From: Thermoflexus hugenholtzii JAD2
Lineage (GTDB): Bacteria > Chloroflexota > Anaerolineae > Thermoflexales > Thermoflexaceae
Assembly: GCF_900187885.1 (NCBI RefSeq)
Contig: NZ_FYEK01000027.1
Coordinates: 87,630 to 151,629 of the forward strand
DNA length: 64,000 bases
Direction: 5' to 3'
The position numbers were made by a program, and so were the translations under genes. Shown piece by piece: positions 1 to 7,672 of this stretch. Under the pieces are notes generated by a model. That model saw only the letters and a list, made by a program, of their open reading frames with translations. It made no database searches and was not told where the DNA came from. How positions within the stretch are numbered: the first letter of the stretch is position 1; each line of letters begins with the position of its first letter.

Positions 1-1
1 C

Positions 2-904
2 GGGATGGGCGGCTCGGCCATCGGGGCGTCCCTGGTTGCCGCCCTGACAGCCGGGGAATGCCCGATCCCTGTCACCGTGGTGCGGGATTACGCCCTGCCG
101 GCCTTCGCCCGCGGCCCGCGGGTTCTGGTGATCGCCTCCAGCTATTCCGGGGAGACCGAGGAGACCCTGGAGGCCTTCGAGACCGCCCGGCGGCGAGGAT
201 GCGCCCTGGCGGCGGTGGCGACGGGAGGCCGGCTGGCAGAATGGGCCCGGGCGTGGGAGGTCCCGCTCTTCCGGTTCGAGCCGGTCGGGCAGCCTCGGGC
301 GGCCTTAGGCTATTCTTTTTCCATCCTCCTCGGCCTGTTCCACCGGCTGGGCCTGATCCCGGATCAACAACCCGCCATCGATGAGGCAGTTGCCCTGATG
401 CAGGAGGATGTCCAGAGGATGGCTCCCGAGGTCCCGGTCGTCCAGAACCCGGCCAAGCGGATGGCCGGGCAGCTGATCGGCCGCCTCCCTGTGATCTTCG
501 GGGCCGGGCCCCTGGCGGAGGTCGCCCGCCGCTGGAAAACCCAGATCAACGAGAACGCGAAGGCGGCGGCGGTCTTTGAGGCTCTGCCGGAGGCGGATCA
601 TAACACCATCGTGGGGACTGAGTTCCCCGCCGAGCTGCTATCCCACGTGATGGCCCTGTTCCTGACCGCGCCTGCGGATCACCCGCGCAACGCCCTGCGG
701 GCTCGCATCACCCGGGAGATTTTCATGAAGAAGGGGGTGAACACGGATCTCTTCGTGGGGCGAGGCTCCAGCCTCCTCGCCCAGGCCTTCTCCCTGATCC
801 TGCTGGGGGATTTCATCAGCGTGTATCTGGCCCTGGCCTACGAGATCGATCCATCGCCGGTGCAGGTGATCGCCGAGCTGAAGGCCCGCCTGGCAGGAGG
901 CTGA
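2..904 (+). CDS. bifunctional phosphoglucose/phosphomannose isomerase (5' truncated by window edge)
   Basis: SIS-fold sugar isomerase that interconverts fructose-6-phosphate with glucose-6-phosphate and mannose-6-phosphate in the cytosol. The visible part opens with the phosphate-binding GMGGSAIG motif, followed by ASSYSGETEETL (SIS motif) and the catalytic-region signature EALPEADHN. The C-terminus looks complete at about 300 visible residues, against a usual family length near 330-350, so only the N-terminus lies outside the window. The fragment at 4732-4912 preserves the missing start (MGREEHDLLVALF...) and suggests about 30 residues precede this point. The stop is followed 5 nt later by the next gene, so it probably heads an operon with the MNT-HEPN pair and lpdA. 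Confidence 0.9.
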   Translation, partial: GMGGSAIGASLVAALTAGECPIPVTVVRDYALPAFARGPRVLVIASSYSGETEETLEAFETARRRGCALAAVATGGRLAEWARAWEVPLFRFEPVGQPRAALGYSFSILLGLFHRLGLIPDQQPAIDEAVALMQEDVQRMAPEVPVVQNPAKRMAGQLIGRLPVIFGAGPLAEVARRWKTQINENAKAAAVFEALPEADHNTIVGTEFPAELLSHVMALFLTAPADHPRNALRARITREIFMKKGVNTDLFVGRGSSLLAQAFSLILLGDFISVYLALAYEIDPSPVQVIAELKARLAGG

Positions 905-908
905 GCGC

Positions 909-1364
909 ATGCCGCAAGGATGGCAGGAGGTTGTCCCCGGCATACGGATCCATATGGGCCGGCTGCGCCGGGCGGCGCGCGCCCTGGGGCTCCAGGTGAT
1001 CTTCCTGTTCGGCTCCCGGGCCCAAGGCCGGCCTCACAGGGCCAGCGACGTGGATCTGGCGGTGCGCGCAGCTTCCCCGCGCTGGCGGGACTGGCGGTGG
1101 CAGCTCCGGTGCATCCGGGAGCTGGCAGAGGCTGTGGAGGGCGCGGAGGTGGACGTCGCCTTCCTGAACCAGGCTTCCCCGGAGCTGCTCTGGGAGGCGT
1201 GTCAGGGCATCCTCCTCTATGAGGACCAGCCCCTGCGGGGGGCTTCCCTTCATTCCTATACGTTGCGCCTCTATGAAGACCACGAGAAGCTGCGCCGCGC
1301 AGCCCTCCGCGCGCTGAGGCGAAGCCATGGCCGCGCGAAAGCCTCACGGCGTTCTGCTCGCTAA
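909..1364 (+). CDS. mntA: MNT-type nucleotidyltransferase (MntA-like), pair 1
   Basis: Minimal nucleotidyltransferase of the DNA polymerase beta superfamily, 151 aa. The catalytic motif GS-X10-D-x-D is intact (G35, S36, D47, D49 in GSRAQGRPHRASDVDLAV). In characterised HEPN-MNT modules the MNT partner neutralises the HEPN RNase by AMPylating a tyrosine near its active site; a role here is inferred by family. A Shine-Dalgarno (AGGAGG) lies 8 nt before the ATG. The 3' end overlaps the following HEPN gene by 38 nt, typical of a coupled toxin-antitoxin pair. It sits unusually inside a metabolic operon, between the isomerase gene and lpdA. Confidence 0.8.
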   Translation: MPQGWQEVVPGIRIHMGRLRRAARALGLQVIFLFGSRAQGRPHRASDVDLAVRAASPRWRDWRWQLRCIRELAEAVEGAEVDVAFLNQASPELLWEACQGILLYEDQPLRGASLHSYTLRLYEDHEKLRRAALRALRRSHGRAKASRRSAR

Positions 1365-1764
1365 ACTTCAGAACCTCGAGGCCTATCTCCAGGAGCTGGA
1401 ATCCCTGGTGAGGATTCCGCTTGCTGAGTTCATGGAGCGCCCCTACTACCGACGGGCCGCGGAGCGCTTGATCCAGATCACCGTAGAGGACGCCATCGAT
1501 TGTGGAGCGATCGTGTCGGATCTGCCGGGAAAGCCCATCCCCGTAGCTTCCCGTGAGGTGTTTGTTCGTCTGCATCAGGCCGGCGTTTTGGGGCGCTCGC
1601 CGGCCCATCGCTTCCAGGAATATGTGGGATTGCGCCATCGGATCGTCCACGACTATGACCGGATAGAGGCGCGGCTGGCTCATCGGGTCGGGCAGCGATT
1701 GGTGCGAGATGGCCGTTCCGATCTGGTGGCCTTATCGCGTTGGGTCCAGGGGCGGATCCGCTAA
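1327..1764 (+). CDS. hepT: HEPN-domain (DUF86/HepT-like) protein, pair 1
   Basis: 145-aa alpha-helical protein of the DUF86/HepT type. The signature RX4HXY is present as R103-HRIV-H108-D-Y110 (RHRIVHDY), the catalytic and AMPylation motif of HepT RNases. It overlaps the upstream MNT gene by 38 nt, which implies coupled synthesis of toxin and antitoxin. Expected role by family: a metal-independent RNase held inactive by its MNT partner. Whether this copy is an active toxin cannot be told from sequence. Downstream lpdA begins 65 nt later with its own good ribosome binding site. Confidence 0.8.
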   Translation: MAARKPHGVLLAKLQNLEAYLQELESLVRIPLAEFMERPYYRRAAERLIQITVEDAIDCGAIVSDLPGKPIPVASREVFVRLHQAGVLGRSPAHRFQEYVGLRHRIVHDYDRIEARLAHRVGQRLVRDGRSDLVALSRWVQGRIR

Positions 1765-1829
1765 TCCCTGTCATCGGCGTGAGGCCATCCATAGAGTGGA
1801 TCGCCAAGACGCTTTCTCAGGAGGATCCC

Positions 1830-3245
1830 ATGCCGCAGTATGATGTGGTGATCATCGGAGGCGGGCCGGGGGGGTATGTGGCGGCCATCCGGGCGGCCCA
1901 GCTGGGCCTGAAGACGGCCCTGGTCGAGCGGGAGCATCTGGGCGGCATCTGCCTGAACTGGGGCTGCATCCCCACCAAGGCCCTGCTGCGCAACGCCGAG
2001 GTCATCGAGCTCCTGCGCCGGGGGGACGAGTTCGGGTTCTCTTTTGAGAACCTGAAGGTCGACTATGAGGCGGCCTACCGCCGCAGCCGTCAGGTGGCGG
2101 ACCGCCTGGTGCGGGGCGTCCAGTTCCTGATGCGCAAGAACCGCATCGATGTTTACGAAGGGGAGGGCCGTCTGCGCTCCGCCAACCAAGTGGAGGTCCG
2201 CCCCACCCAGGGGGCGGCGGTGGGCGGCCAGCGCTTCGAAGGCGTCCTGGAAGCGAAATACATCGTTCTGGCCACCGGGGCGCGGCCGCGGCTGCTGCCC
2301 GGCCTCTCCGTGGATCCGCCCCGAGTGATCACCTATCGCCAGGCCCTGGAGTTGAAGCAGGTCCCCCGTTCCATCGTCATCATCGGCGCGGGCCCGATCG
2401 GCCTGGAGTTCGCTTATCTCTTCCGGGTCTACGGGGCGGAGGTCACCCTGATCGAGATGCTGCCGCACCTCGCGCCCCTGGAGGACGAGGAGATCAGCGT
2501 CGAGCTGGAGAAGCAGTTCACCCGCATGGGGATCCGCTTCATGACGAACACGCGGGTGGAGGCGGTGCGAGCGGCGGGCGAGGGGGTGGCCGTAGAGGCC
2601 GGCGGCCAGACCCTCCAGGCGGAGACCGTGCTGGTGGCCATCGGCGTCCAGCCGAACACGGAGGAACTGGGCCTGGAGGCGGTGGGGGTCCAGGTGGAGC
2701 GCGGGGCGGTGGTAGTGAACGATTTCCTGCAGACCTCGGTGCCGAACATCTACGCCATCGGTGACCTCACCGGGAAGCTGGCCCTGGCCCATGTGGCCTC
2801 GGCCCAGGGGATCGTGGCCGTCGAGCACATCGCCGCCCGGGAGGGGAAGGGGCCCATGCCGCCGGCCCTGGATTACCTGGCCATGCCCCGCTGCACCTAC
2901 TGCCGCCCACAGATCGCCTCCATGGGGTTGACGGAGAAGCAAGCCAAAGAACAGGGATACACCGTGAAGGTGGGGAAGTTCCCCTTCCAGGCCAACGGCA
3001 AGGCCCTGGCCTTCGGGGAGCACGCGGGGTTCGTCAAGCTGGTCGTGGACGCCAAATACGGGGAGATCCTGGGGGTCCACATGATCGGCCCGGAGGTCAC
3101 CGAGCTGCTGCCGGAGCTGGTCCTGGCCCGCACCGCGGAGCTCACTCCCGAGGAGATCATCCGTGCCGTCCACGCCCATCCCACCCTCAGCGAGGTCCTG
3201 GCCGAGGCGGCCCACGCGGCCCTGGGGGCGGCCCTCCACATTTAG
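1830..3245 (+). CDS. lpdA: dihydrolipoyl dehydrogenase
   Basis: FAD-dependent pyridine nucleotide-disulfide oxidoreductase (E3) that reoxidises dihydrolipoamide in 2-oxoacid dehydrogenase or glycine cleavage complexes. 471 aa, the usual length. The N-terminal FAD motif is GGGPGG (10-15), the redox-active disulfide is C41/C46 in GGICLNWGCIPTK, the NAD-binding segment is IIGAGPIGLEFA, and the C-terminal HAHPTLSE carries the active-site His-Glu pair. ATG 1830 is chosen because CAGGAGG sits 5 nt before it and the protein then starts directly at the FAD fold; an in-frame ATG at 1740 would add an unconserved tail. No E1/E2 genes are next to it. It ends in a strong hairpin (3270-3299). Confidence 0.95.
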   Translation: MPQYDVVIIGGGPGGYVAAIRAAQLGLKTALVEREHLGGICLNWGCIPTKALLRNAEVIELLRRGDEFGFSFENLKVDYEAAYRRSRQVADRLVRGVQFLMRKNRIDVYEGEGRLRSANQVEVRPTQGAAVGGQRFEGVLEAKYIVLATGARPRLLPGLSVDPPRVITYRQALELKQVPRSIVIIGAGPIGLEFAYLFRVYGAEVTLIEMLPHLAPLEDEEISVELEKQFTRMGIRFMTNTRVEAVRAAGEGVAVEAGGQTLQAETVLVAIGVQPNTEELGLEAVGVQVERGAVVVNDFLQTSVPNIYAIGDLTGKLALAHVASAQGIVAVEHIAAREGKGPMPPALDYLAMPRCTYCRPQIASMGLTEKQAKEQGYTVKVGKFPFQANGKALAFGEHAGFVKLVVDAKYGEILGVHMIGPEVTELLPELVLARTAELTPEEIIRAVHAHPTLSEVLAEAAHAALGAALHI

Positions 3246-3332
3246 GGGGAGATCCCCTCAAGGGAAAGCGGGGGTGGGCGGCTCGCATCGCCCACCCCCT
3301 TTCGATTCAGAGGACGTCCACCACCACCTGCG
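3240..3332. repeat. direct repeat copy 1: lpdA stop + terminator + lipoprotein-gene tail
   Basis: The block begins at the last lpdA codon (ATTTAGGGGG), includes the terminator, and ends with the sequence coding VVVDV-stop on the minus strand. It matches 4914-5007 with scattered differences. In copy 2 the same tail is the genuine 3' end of the lipoprotein gene, so copy 1 carries only a transplanted remnant. Confidence 0.8.
3270..3299. terminator. bidirectional terminator hairpin after lpdA
   Basis: GGGGGTGGGCG (3270-3280) pairs with CGCCCACCCCC (3289-3299) across an 8-nt loop, followed by TTT. It serves lpdA on + and the broken gene on -. A closely similar hairpin stands at 4944-4975 as part of a ~93-bp duplicated block. 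Confidence 0.7.
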
Positions 3333-3653
3333 CGCCCACCATCTCCGCGTAGGCCAGCAGGGCGCGCACCTCCTCATGCGTTTCGGGAAAGGCCATCCCG
3401 TCCGGCCCATGGATTCGCCCGCTGCGGCGGGCGATCCGGTCCGGAAGGCCCTGGCCGGCCGCGTGATGAAGCCGGATCTCCAAATCTGCCCAGATGAGCG
3501 GATGAGGGGGAGGCGGGAAGGCGAGAGCCCTTCTTCCAGCGTGCAATCCCGGAGCGGGGTTCCCGGCCCGAGCTGCTCTTCCAGGAACTCCAGGGCGGCC
3601 GGAGATAGGGGGACGGTCACCGAGCGTTCGCCCCACCCGTTCCAGCGGCGCAT
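3307..3653 (-). pseudogene. truncated, frameshifted FAD-linked oxidase (alkylglycerone-phosphate synthase-like)
   Basis: The N-terminus of a FAD-linked oxidase of the AGPS/GlcD type read in two frames. From 3653 the first frame gives MRRWNGWGERSVT... to ...LSPSRLP. After a C-run at about 3506-3510 the second frame continues HPLIWADLEIRLHHAAGQ, LPDRIARRSGRI, PDGMAFPETHEEVRALLAYA, the standard lead-in to the FAD-binding domain. The reading then stops abruptly at VVVDV, which is not oxidase sequence but the tail of the lipoprotein gene at 4983. Roughly 110 residues of a protein normally near 500 remain. A one-base loss in a C homopolymer explains the frameshift, and the duplication junction explains the truncation. 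Confidence 0.7.
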
Positions 3654-3739
3654 TGAAGGCTCCAGCGAAGAAGATCAGGCCCATCTCTCCGTTTCCCCCG
3701 CGCCGCTATGCGGCGCGGCTCTTCCCGTCCAGAGGCCAG

Positions 3740-4153
3740 TCACAGGAAAGCAGCAAAAAATCTCCGCAGCCGCTCGAGATCTTCCAGGCCGGATTGAAGG
3801 ATTTCGTAAACGATCCGGCGATCCACCTCCATGTATTCATGGACCAGGATGTTGCGAAACCCAATCATGCGTATCCATTTCTCTTTCAGCTCAGGATCCA
3901 ATCCAGCCCGTTCAGTCAGAATCGCTGGAATGTCGCTATACCATCGAACTTCCCCCAGGCTGAGATCAGCGATGATATGGTTGCCCATGTCCAGGAGGGC
4001 CTCGATGGCGAGCTGCAGAAAGCGCTCCGCGCTGCCATAGCGCTCGGGGTCCTGAATAAATTCCTCAAAGCGGTAGCGTCGCAGACGGCGCAGGATCTCC
4101 AGGTATTCATCCAGCTTGCGAAGTCGACGTTGAAGAACTTCCGGTCGAACCAT
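3740..4153 (-). CDS. hepT: HEPN-domain (DUF86/HepT-like) protein, pair 2
   Basis: 137-aa helical DUF86 protein with an intact RX4HXY motif, R100-NILV-H105-E-Y107. It starts at ATG 4153, inside the 3' end of the MNT gene (47-nt overlap). The family consists of RNase toxins neutralised by the adjacent nucleotidyltransferase. Gene order (MNT first, HEPN second) matches pair 1 but lies on the opposite strand, and the two HEPN proteins are clearly divergent in sequence, so this is not a simple copy of pair 1. The gene stands inside the duplicated segment at 3.2-5.0 kb. Confidence 0.8.
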   Translation of the reverse strand: MVRPEVLQRRLRKLDEYLEILRRLRRYRFEEFIQDPERYGSAERFLQLAIEALLDMGNHIIADLSLGEVRWYSDIPAILTERAGLDPELKEKWIRMIGFRNILVHEYMEVDRRIVYEILQSGLEDLERLRRFFAAFL

Positions 4154-4565
4154 GGAGGATCCTCCGTTTGTAAGCCTCCCGCTGCACCCGCAGGTAGGGG
4201 ACGAAATCCAGATACTGGCGCACAACGCGGGAGAAGAAGGCCCCGGGATCGAAAGCATCGGTCCGGTAGATGATCCGATTGTGGCGGACCGCTTCGAACT
4301 TCAGGAGGATATCCTCGGTGTCCAGGAACACCACATCGACCCGGCAGAAGCCGTGGCGGGCGAGGTCGGCCAGCAGCGATAGAAGATCCGGCCGCGGGGA
4401 CCCCTGGCGCACCAGGACGGCCAGATCCAGGTCGCTCTCCGCATGCAGGCGGCCCTCGGCAGCGGAGCCGAAGAGATAAACCGCTTCGATCTGGGGATAT
4501 TTCCCGAAGATCTCCGCCAGGCGATCCAGATTTGGAAAGGGGGCGCTCTCCGGACGATCCGGCAT
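4107..4565 (-). CDS. mntA: MNT-type nucleotidyltransferase (MntA-like), pair 2
   Basis: 152-aa minimal nucleotidyltransferase with GS-X10-D-x-D (G33, S34, D45, D47 in GSAAEGRLHAESDLDLAV), the antitoxin partner of the overlapping HEPN gene. Start ATG 4565 is supported twice: GGGGAGGG lies 8 nt upstream, and a TATAAT -10 element at 4597-4602 places transcription initiation downstream of the alternative in-frame ATGs at 4592 and 4598. It is divergent from the isomerase fragment at 4732. Confidence 0.8.
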   Translation of the reverse strand: MPDRPESAPFPNLDRLAEIFGKYPQIEAVYLFGSAAEGRLHAESDLDLAVLVRQGSPRPDLLSLLADLARHGFCRVDVVFLDTEDILLKFEAVRHNRIIYRTDAFDPGAFFSRVVRQYLDFVPYLRVQREAYKRRILHGSTGSSSTSTSQAG

Positions 4566-4596
4566 GGGTTTTCCCTCCCCGGGATCCGACATGGCC

Positions 4597-4602
4597 ATTA
4601 TA
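4597..4602 (-). promoter_or_regulatory. -10 element of the MNT-HEPN pair 2 promoter
   Basis: Perfect TATAAT on the minus strand. The -35 position 17 nt upstream reads TTTGGG, a weak match. It lies 31 nt ahead of the preferred mntA start. Confidence 0.5.
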
Positions 4603-4731
4603 GCGAATCGCTCCCTCGCCCCAAACGGGCAGGTCTGACCCTGGCCGTTCGAGGGAGGCGCAGGCCCGGAGCTCGCGGGATGCGGAAAGCGGCAGGACCT
4701 GCCGGCGGATATCCCAGAGGAGGAGGAAACG

Positions 4732-4912
4732 ATGGGCCGGGAAGAACACGATCTGCTCGTGGCGCTCTTCGAGGCGATGGCGGTGCCGTTGCCTTCCGGG
4801 TGGACGGCCTCGGCCTTCGATGGGGTGGTGATCGCGGGGATGGGCAGCTCGGCCATCGGGGCGTCCCTGGTTGCCGCCCTGACGGCCGGGGAATGCCCGA
4901 TCCCCATCACCG
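4732..4912 (+). pseudogene. 5' fragment of phosphoglucose/phosphomannose isomerase gene
   Basis: It begins with a perfect ribosome site (GGAGGAGGAAACG-ATG) and the isomerase N-terminus MGREEHDLLVALFEAMAVPL, then FDGVVIAGMGSSAIGASLVA. From 4840 to 4912 it is almost identical at DNA level to the start of the window (bases 2-78), with only a few substitutions. Homology stops at CACCGT (4912), where the lpdA-stop/terminator repeat begins, so about 60 of ~330 codons survive. One substitution changes GMGGSAIG to GMGSSAIG. It may still be transcribed and would yield a short non-functional peptide. Confidence 0.8.
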
Positions 4913-4913
4913 T

Positions 4914-5007
4914 ATTTAGGGGGGATCCCCTTCGCGGGAAAGCGGGGGGTGGGCGCGGCGAACCGCCCACCCCCCTTTCGATTCAGGGGACGTCCACCAC
5001 CACCCGC
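4914..5007. repeat. direct repeat copy 2: lpdA stop + terminator + lipoprotein tail
   Basis: Partner of 3240-3332. It starts ATTTAGGGGGG immediately after the isomerase fragment and contains the terminator GGGGGGTGGGCG / CGCCCACCCCCC (4944-4955 / 4964-4975). It runs into the 3' end of the intact lipoprotein gene. Confidence 0.8.
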
Positions 5008-5537
5008 ACATCGATGTCCACCGGCCCCGCTCCGTTGTTCCGGAGCGTGATGTAGCTGCAGCCGGCGAACACGTTTCCCTGCGGCCCTTTCCACATCCGT
5101 TCGACGCCTTGGGTGTTCACGGTCCATACGATCCCCTCGCCGTTCCCGGCGGTGACCTTCCAGGAGAGAGCGAGGCCGAAGCCGGCGCACGCTGGCCGCT
5201 CGGTGTAGCCGATCATCGCCGCGATCTCGTAGCCGTCATGGGTCCACTCCTCGCCGGCGTTTAGGTGGAGATGGAAGCATCCCTCGGCCGCCCGGCTCGT
5301 GAAGGGGGCGCTGGGCCCCGGGATCGGCGGGGCCGCGCATGAGGTGCCGAGGGCGGCCATCGGGGTCGGCGTCGGGATCAGGGACGGGGTGGGCGATGGA
5401 GCCGTCGTCGGCGTGGCCGGGGCCGGCGCCCGCGGGCCCGCCTCCTCTTCGATCCGGGGAGGCGTGGGGATAGGCTGCTGGCATGCCACGGCCAGCGCGG
5501 CGCTGAGCAACAGCAACCCGATCCTCCACTTTCCCAT
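4983..5537 (-). CDS. predicted lipoprotein, function unknown
   Basis: 184-aa secreted lipoprotein. Start ATG 5537 has AAAGGAGG 5 nt upstream and yields a classic signal (MGKWRIGLLLLSAALAVAC) with lipobox AVA-C. A Pro/Thr-rich linker follows (PTTAPSPTPSLIPTPTP), then a ~120-residue globular part with four cysteines that looks like a small beta-sandwich. No family was recognised. Such Thr/Pro-linked lipoproteins are common at the surface of Chloroflexota. Its 3' end was copied to 3307-3332. It originally stood convergent to lpdA, judging from the repeat architecture. Confidence 0.75.
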   Translation of the reverse strand: MGKWRIGLLLLSAALAVACQQPIPTPPRIEEEAGPRAPAPATPTTAPSPTPSLIPTPTPMAALGTSCAAPPIPGPSAPFTSRAAEGCFHLHLNAGEEWTHDGYEIAAMIGYTERPACAGFGLALSWKVTAGNGEGIVWTVNTQGVERMWKGPQGNVFAGCSYITLRNNGAGPVDIDVRVVVDVP

Positions 5538-5581
5538 CGGCTCCTCCTTTCGCTTGAGGGTCTCAGGCCGGCCGGGGCCGC

Positions 5582-6171
5582 TCACTCCCACCGGAAGAAC
5601 CGCGCGGCGAGCAGCCCGCCGGCCACACCGGTCACGATCAGGAAGGCGAGGTCCCCAAGGTGGCTCCCCAACGACCCTCCGGCCCACAGTCCGCGCATCA
5701 GGGTGACCACGTGGGTCAGAGGAAGCCATGCCGAGATCCGGCGGATGGACTCGGGCAGGATTTCCAGTGGCATCCAGGCGCCGCCCAGGGCCATCATGGG
5801 GAAGGCCAGGATCATCCCCACAGCCTGGGCGACCCGAGCGGTGGGCGCGAGGCTCCCCACAGCCAGCCCCAGCCCCAGGAAAGCGAGGGTGCCCAGGGTG
5901 AAGCCGACGAGGACCCCCAGGGGATCCCCCTCGAAGCGCATGCCGAATAACAGCCGCCCCACGAGGACCAGGGCGATCCCTCCGAGGAGGGTCACCACCA
6001 AGTAATCGCCAGCTGGGTGGTAAGGTAAACCGCGGGAGGCAACGGCGTCGCCTGGAATCGGCGCAGGACCTTCGCCTCCCGCCTGGCGGCCATGCCGATG
6101 GGGACGGAGATCAGCCCGACGCTGTAGATTTTACGCAGCTCCTGAACCTCGATCACCGCGCCCATCGTCAT
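5582..6171 (-). pseudogene. collapsed ABC exporter: ATPase start fused to ABC-2 permease, frameshifted
   Basis: Reading from ATG 6171 (GGGAGG just upstream) gives MTMGAVIEVQELRKIY, the start of an ABC-type ATPase. It then passes without a break into SVGLISVPIGMAARREAK, VLRRFQATPLPPAVYLTTQL, which is mid-permease sequence of an ABC-2 transporter. A frameshift near 6000 then leads to VVTLLGGIALVLVGRLLFGM and the remaining ABC-2 transmembrane segments, ending RFFRWE. Nearly all of the ATPase and the front of the permease are missing, consistent with one internal deletion across a two-gene operon plus a later frameshift. It is not expected to function. It abuts the CPBP gene, whose TGA is immediately followed by this ATG. 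Confidence 0.7.
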
Positions 6172-6885
6172 TCACCTCCCGCTGAAGAGAATGGGGACCA
6201 GCAGGTCCACCCAGATGTTGTTGAGAAAGTGCATCAGCATAGGCGGATAAATGGAGCGATAACGCAGATACAGCAGGGCGGGGAAGAAGGACCAGAAGAA
6301 GATATAGAGGACGAGGCCGGGCCCGATGGCGCCGTGATAAAGGGCGAAGAGAACGTTATGTAGGAGCAGCGCCCCGAGACGGCCGATGCGTCCTTCCAGG
6401 GCCGGGAGCACATATCCCCGGAACATGGTCTCCTCCGCCGGGGGGACCAGGATCAGGCCGGCCAGGGCCGCTGTTGCGAATTCCGGGATGGAGGCGGGCT
6501 GGATGAAGCCCCGTTGTGCGGGATCCCAGTAAAGGGGGATGCCGAGGGCTTGCCGCAGGACGTCGAAGGGCAGCCAGATCATCGCGGCCGCCCATGCCCC
6601 CAGAACGGCCAACCCGATGGCGTCCGGGGAGAGCCTCCCCCGCCATCCCAGATCCGCAAGGCCGATGCCTTCCCGACGGAGGATCCACACAAGGGCCCAC
6701 GCGGTGGCAGCGGCCCACAACGCGTAGAGCAGCACGCGCAACAGGGCCGGATCGTGGATCCCAAGGGCCAGGGTCGCTCTCTCCGGAGGGAGACCCGCGG
6801 CGCGGAGGCCGGCGAGGGTCAAGGAGGTGGCGATGACGCTGAGGAAAGGGAAGAGAAGATAGCGACGCGGAAGATCGGTGCGCAT
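6172..6885 (-). CDS. CPBP-family intramembrane metalloprotease
   Basis: 237-aa polytopic membrane protein of the CAAX-protease/bacteriocin-processing (CPBP, Abi) family. The glutamate pair of motif 1 is seen as E151-E152 with R156 (AEETMFRGY), motif 2 as FALYH with H184, and motif 3 as MHFLNN with H220. GGGAGG lies 6 nt before the ATG. Substrates are unknown; family members process prenylated proteins or peptides, or act in immunity. It is grouped with a membrane protein, a winged-helix regulator and the remains of an ABC-2 exporter, suggesting a former small export/resistance operon controlled by the regulator at 7673. Confidence 0.85.
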   Translation of the reverse strand: MRTDLPRRYLLFPFLSVIATSLTLAGLRAAGLPPERATLALGIHDPALLRVLLYALWAAATAWALVWILRREGIGLADLGWRGRLSPDAIGLAVLGAWAAAMIWLPFDVLRQALGIPLYWDPAQRGFIQPASIPEFATAALAGLILVPPAEETMFRGYVLPALEGRIGRLGALLLHNVLFALYHGAIGPGLVLYIFFWSFFPALLYLRYRSIYPPMLMHFLNNIWVDLLVPILFSGR

Positions 6886-6912
6886 CTTTGCACCTCCCGG
6901 TCTCAGGGTCGT

Positions 6913-7638
6913 TCAGCTCGCCGCAGCGCGGCGGAGCTCGCGAAGCCCCAGGGCGGCCATCGCCAGACCCATCAGGCCTTCCAGGGCGAAGGCGAGATCC
7001 GGCCGCCCGGCGAAGAGGGCGAGAAGGGGAACGCCGAAGGCACAGAGGATGCCCAGCGGGAAAAAGAGGGGGACCAGGACGCCGGAGAGGAAAAGGCCGA
7101 TCCCGATGGCGTAGCCCCAGAGGGCGGTGGCCGCTCCAGCCGGGAGAGAGGCCGGGCTCAGGCCGGCGATCAGCACGGCCATCCCGCCCATGAGGATCCC
7201 CCACGCCCAGCCGATCTTGGGGGCGATGGCGACCCGCAGGGGAGGCATCCCCTCCAGCCGTCCCTGACGAGCGGCGACGGAGTAGACCGCCCCAATCCCC
7301 CCGGCCGCCGTCAGCAGGACGGTGCCCAGCGTCCAGTAAGGAGAGCGGGTGAGGGTCCAGATCACGGCGGCCAAGATCCCCGCGATGGCCCACACCAGGC
7401 CGGCCGGGAGGATCCCGGCGAGGGGCGCGGTAGCCCCCCAAAAAGCCACGTAGAGGGTAGGGGCCCAAAAGGAGCGGCCGAACAGCAGATCCGCGAAGAT
7501 GTTGAAGGCGGAGTAAAGGCCGAAGGCGATCATGTAGTGGGCGAAGTGTCGGACTTCGGACCGTCCCTTCATCGCGATCAGCCGCAGGATGTCCACCGTG
7601 TCCAGCAGCTCCTGAATCGCCTGATCATCCGTTCGCAT
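6913..7638 (-). CDS. polytopic membrane protein, function unknown
   Basis: 241-aa integral membrane protein with about six hydrophobic segments after a short soluble N-terminus (MRTDDQAIQELLDTVDILRL). AAAGGAGG stands just before ATG 7638. I do not assign a family; similar proteins often accompany small winged-helix regulators and ABC-2 exporters. It sits 34 nt after the regulator gene, so the two are probably cotranscribed. Confidence 0.7.
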   Translation of the reverse strand: MRTDDQAIQELLDTVDILRLIAMKGRSEVRHFAHYMIAFGLYSAFNIFADLLFGRSFWAPTLYVAFWGATAPLAGILPAGLVWAIAGILAAVIWTLTRSPYWTLGTVLLTAAGGIGAVYSVAARQGRLEGMPPLRVAIAPKIGWAWGILMGGMAVLIAGLSPASLPAGAATALWGYAIGIGLFLSGVLVPLFFPLGILCAFGVPLLALFAGRPDLAFALEGLMGLAMAALGLRELRRAAAS

Positions 7639-7672
7639 CCGGACCTCCTTTCCACTCCACAGGGTAGAGCAG

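Noticed and set aside
3258-3653. Intact gene of 131 codons at this position
   Set aside because: The front half matches the FAD-oxidase N-terminus but the rear half is out of frame. The true continuation is in the neighbouring frame, so it is a pseudogene.
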